Of a stretch of DNA of 6,855 nucleotides, positions 5,840-6,855 are shown one piece after another. The translations under genes and the position numbers were made by a program. Positions within the stretch are counted from its first letter, which is position 1; the number at the start of each line of letters is the position of its first letter. Below the pieces are notes generated by a model. The model was given only the letters and a program-made list of their open reading frames with translations, ran no database searches and was not told where the DNA came from. The DNA is from an uncultured Alphaproteobacteria bacterium (lineage in GTDB: Bacteria; Pseudomonadota; Alphaproteobacteria; Paracaedibacterales; CAIULA01): positions 1 to 6,855 of the forward strand of contig CAIVFQ010000037.1 of assembly GCA_903905285.1 (NCBI GenBank). Direction: 5' to 3'.

Positions 5840-6226
5840 ATGAAAAAACTATTTATACCAACAGCTTTAGCTGTTTTGTTCACGACTGCTTTAGCCGCGC
5901 AAGAGGCGCCTAAAGTAGATGAAAAGGCTGCTGCAGCACCAGCTGCTGCTTCTACTGCAGCTCCAGCTGCCGAAAAGGCTGCTGATAAGGCTAAAACTGC
6001 TGATGCAAAAGCTGATAAAGCACATGCAGCGCCAGCTAAAGCACATACTGCTGCTAAAAAAGAACACCATGCTGCTGCTCACCACAGCAAAGTAGACCGC
6101 AAATTGGCTAATGAATTGACAGACAAATTGAATGCAATGACCTGCCCGTTTGCAGTGCCAGCTGCGACGACAGTTGCACCAGCGCCAGCCGCTGATAAAG
6201 CACATGTTGCTGCACCAGCTGCATAA
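5840..6226 (+). CDS. Exported Ala/Lys/His-rich low-complexity protein
   Basis: The 128-aa product starts with a standard signal peptide (MKKLFIPTALAVLFTTALA, cleavage around residue 19-20). The mature chain is dominated by Ala, Lys, Pro and His: a repetitive stretch up to about residue 85 with AADKA/AKADKAH-type units and a His-rich KKEHHAAAHH, then a short ordinary segment DRKLANELTDKLNAMTCPF with the only Cys, then an Ala/Pro tail. I recognise no family. Such chains are usually extended, basic and surface- or periplasm-located; the His cluster could bind metal (inference). The ATG at 5840 is preferred over a TTG at 5810 because it places the signal peptide at the N-terminus, with AAGGGAG 11 bases upstream. 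The gene is alone, with its own promoter region and a strong terminator, which suggests high expression. Composition makes database matches unreliable. Confidence 0.78.
   Translation: MKKLFIPTALAVLFTTALAAQEAPKVDEKAAAAPAAASTAAPAAEKAADKAKTADAKADKAHAAPAKAHTAAKKEHHAAAHHSKVDRKLANELTDKLNAMTCPFAVPAATTVAPAPAADKAHVAAPAA
6011..6206 (+). repeat. Exact 16-bp direct repeat inside the Ala-rich gene
   Basis: GCTGATAAAGCACATG occurs at 6011-6026 and again at 6191-6206. The copies are exactly 180 bases apart, so both are read in the same frame and encode ADKAH followed by Ala or Val. It is a trace of internal duplication, or a substrate for in-frame repeat expansion and contraction. Confidence 0.8.
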
Positions 6227-6252
6227 GCATTTTCTTTTATTAGGAATTAATG

Positions 6253-6284
6253 AGCCTGGGGCCTTAAAACCCTGGGCTTTTTTT
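6253..6284 (+). terminator. Rho-independent terminator after the Ala-rich protein gene
   Basis: AGCCTGGGG (6253-6261) pairs with CCCTGGGCT (6270-6278) over nine positions, two of them G-T wobbles, around the loop CCTTAAAA. A run of seven T (6278-6284) follows. It lies 26 bases after the stop codon. Confidence 0.88.
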
Positions 6285-6358
6285 ATATACTCAAATGATT
6301 TCAAAATCATCTTTTTTCGAAAAAGTCTATTTTAAAATCAGGAAACCTTATAAATCTG

Positions 6359-6388
6359 TTGCAAGTTTAGATGCTTTTGGCTTACAAA
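6359..6388 (+). promoter_or_regulatory. Possible promoter of the tRNA gene
   Basis: TTGCAA (6359-6364) and TACAAA (6383-6388) are each four of six matches to the -35 and -10 consensus with an 18-base spacer, placing the start a few bases before the tRNA. Since a terminator precedes this gap, the tRNA needs its own promoter, but these boxes are weak. Confidence 0.3.
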
Positions 6389-6402
6389 TAGGAACGATTC
6401 TT

Positions 6403-6479
6403 GCGCCCGTAGCTCAATTGGATAGAGCGTCAGACTACGGATCTGAAGGTTAGGAGTTCGACTCTTCTCGGGCGCGCCA
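6403..6479 (+). tRNA. tRNA-Arg(ACG)
   Basis: The 77 bases fold into a complete cloverleaf. The acceptor stem is GCGCCCG with CGGGCGC, the D stem GCTC/GAGC, and the anticodon stem TCAGA/TCTGA around loop CTACGGA, giving anticodon ACG. The T arm is AGGAG-TTCGACT-CTTCT with one G-T pair. Discriminator G is followed by an encoded CCA. The ACG anticodon, edited to ICG in bacteria by TadA, reads CGU, CGC and CGA (established knowledge). All stems are intact, so it should be functional. Confidence 0.96.
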
Positions 6480-6724
6480 TAGAAATCAAGGTTTTTAGAG
6501 TTTTTTCTAAGTGTCAAAAAAAACTCATTCTTCCACAATTCTACCGCCTGTTCATTTTGATGCGAAACAATTCTTGTTAGTAGAATGGGGAGACTCCTCC
6601 TGTTCCCAATAAAATTTGCATCATCAATCTTGATACAATACCCTCTTGAAACAACAACGAGTCTATAGTCTTTCATAAAAGAAATGACATCATTCGAAGT
6701 GAGGGTCAGATTGTGAACACTTTC
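6480..6724 (-). pseudogene. Possible gene fragment cut by the right-hand IS copy
   Basis: Reading leftward from the IS boundary, one minus-strand frame is open without a stop through this whole stretch (about 80 codons), including SFMKDYRLVVVSRGYCIKID and RIVSHQNEQAVELWKNEFF, which look protein-like. I recognise no family. It has no ribosome-binding site at its internal ATG (6676) and no natural end before it would run antisense through the tRNA, so it is not an intact gene. It may be the interior of a gene whose start was removed by the IS and whose end was lost, or simply a chance open frame. The stretch otherwise shows only a 9-bp AT-rich inverted repeat just after the tRNA. Confidence 0.3.
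6498..6526. repeat. 9-bp AT-rich inverted repeat downstream of the tRNA
   Basis: GAGTTTTTT (6498-6506) and AAAAAACTC (6518-6526) can pair around an 11-base loop, 18 bases after the tRNA. It might help end or process the tRNA transcript, but it lacks a GC-rich stem and a following T run. Confidence 0.3.
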
Positions 6725-6725
6725 C

Positions 6726-6855
6726 GTAACTACCCAGGTTGGGAAAGAAAAAAGTGTTTAAAGTTTTGTTCAAATCATTCATAAGTTTTGTATGGATAAA
6801 AAAGATAAAGAGATAGAAGCCCTCAAAGAAGAGATAGTCGTACTCAAGGCAGTTA
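6726..6855 (+). mobile_element. End of an insertion sequence (right copy, probably IS66-like), running out of the window
   Basis: This is the exact inverted copy of 8-137. It begins at the tip GTAACTACCC, has a 66-base AT-rich leader, and reads into the outward-facing transposase start. The bases next to the tip differ from those at the left copy (eight bases inside each tip: GAATGATT after 137, and GAAAGTGT read leftward from 6725). The two ends are therefore two different insertions, or the two arms of one composite arrangement. Confidence 0.6.
6792..6855 (+). CDS. N-terminal fragment of the right-hand IS transposase, cut by the window edge
   Basis: The ATG at 6792 opens a frame identical to the left-edge fragment (MDKKDKEIEALKEE onward) and leaves the window after 21 codons. 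The visible part is a charged coiled-coil-like segment with no catalytic residues. The two copies are identical over all shared bases, which indicates recent transposition or ongoing homogenisation. Confidence 0.45.
   Translation, partial: MDKKDKEIEALKEEIVVLKAV

Noticed and set aside
5840..6226. CRISPR-like or tandem-repeat array because of recurring GCTGATAAAGCACATG
   Set aside because: There are only two exact copies, both in frame inside a low-complexity coding region.
6495..6510. TTAGA/TCTAA hairpin as a tRNA terminator
   Set aside because: Five A-T-rich pairs without a following T run are too weak to support a terminator call.
6338..6676. A 112-codon minus-strand open frame running across the tRNA, with a PEKSRTPNLQIRSLTLYP-like segment
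   Set aside because: That segment is the antisense of the tRNA-Arg itself, a well-known source of spurious predicted proteins. Only the part outside the tRNA is kept, as a low-confidence fragment.

Overview
The window reads as a piece of an alphaproteobacterial chromosome of moderate to low GC. Two things point to a host-associated or symbiotic lineage: AT-rich intergenic stretches and insertion-sequence copies at both ends. The lineage is an inference from the style of RecG, the tRNA-Arg(ACG), the SleB-type endolysin with a GTA/phage-type 3-TM holin, and base composition. No rRNA or other definitive marker is present, and the genus is not resolved.

Layout. Both edges carry the same approximately 130-bp sequence in inverted orientation (1-137 and 6726-6855). 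Each copy looks like the 5' end of an insertion sequence, probably IS66-like, whose transposase reads outward and is cut by the window edge. Bases 178-2376 hold four tightly packed + strand genes: two unrecognised proteins, a SleB/CwlJ-type cell-wall hydrolase and a three-helix holin. The last two form a phage- or GTA-type lysis module, and the stop/start overlaps indicate one translationally coupled operon. It meets the 3' end of recG (2381-4498, minus strand) tail to tail with only 4 bases between.

Divergent from recG is a two-gene unit: a small exported protein (4637-5140) and a D-Ala-D-Ala dipeptidase of the VanX/DdpX family (5152-5694). The 138-bp region between recG and this unit carries a spaced 9-bp inverted repeat. 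After an AT-rich gap comes an exported Ala/Lys/His-rich protein (5840-6226) with a clear intrinsic terminator, then tRNA-Arg(ACG) (6403-6479, CCA encoded). The last stretch, up to the right-hand IS copy, contains an open but unrecognised minus-strand frame that may be a gene fragment cut by the IS.

Functional reading. The window joins housekeeping DNA repair (recG), cell-wall turnover (the dipeptidase, and the muralytic enzyme of the lysis module), surface or periplasmic proteins of unknown role, and mobile DNA. The lysis module looks like the tail of a larger phage/GTA operon cut off on the left by an IS and on the right by abutment with recG. No wholly new system is obvious. The best leads are the unrecognised gene pair next to the lysis genes, the broken downstream end of that operon, and the two exported proteins.
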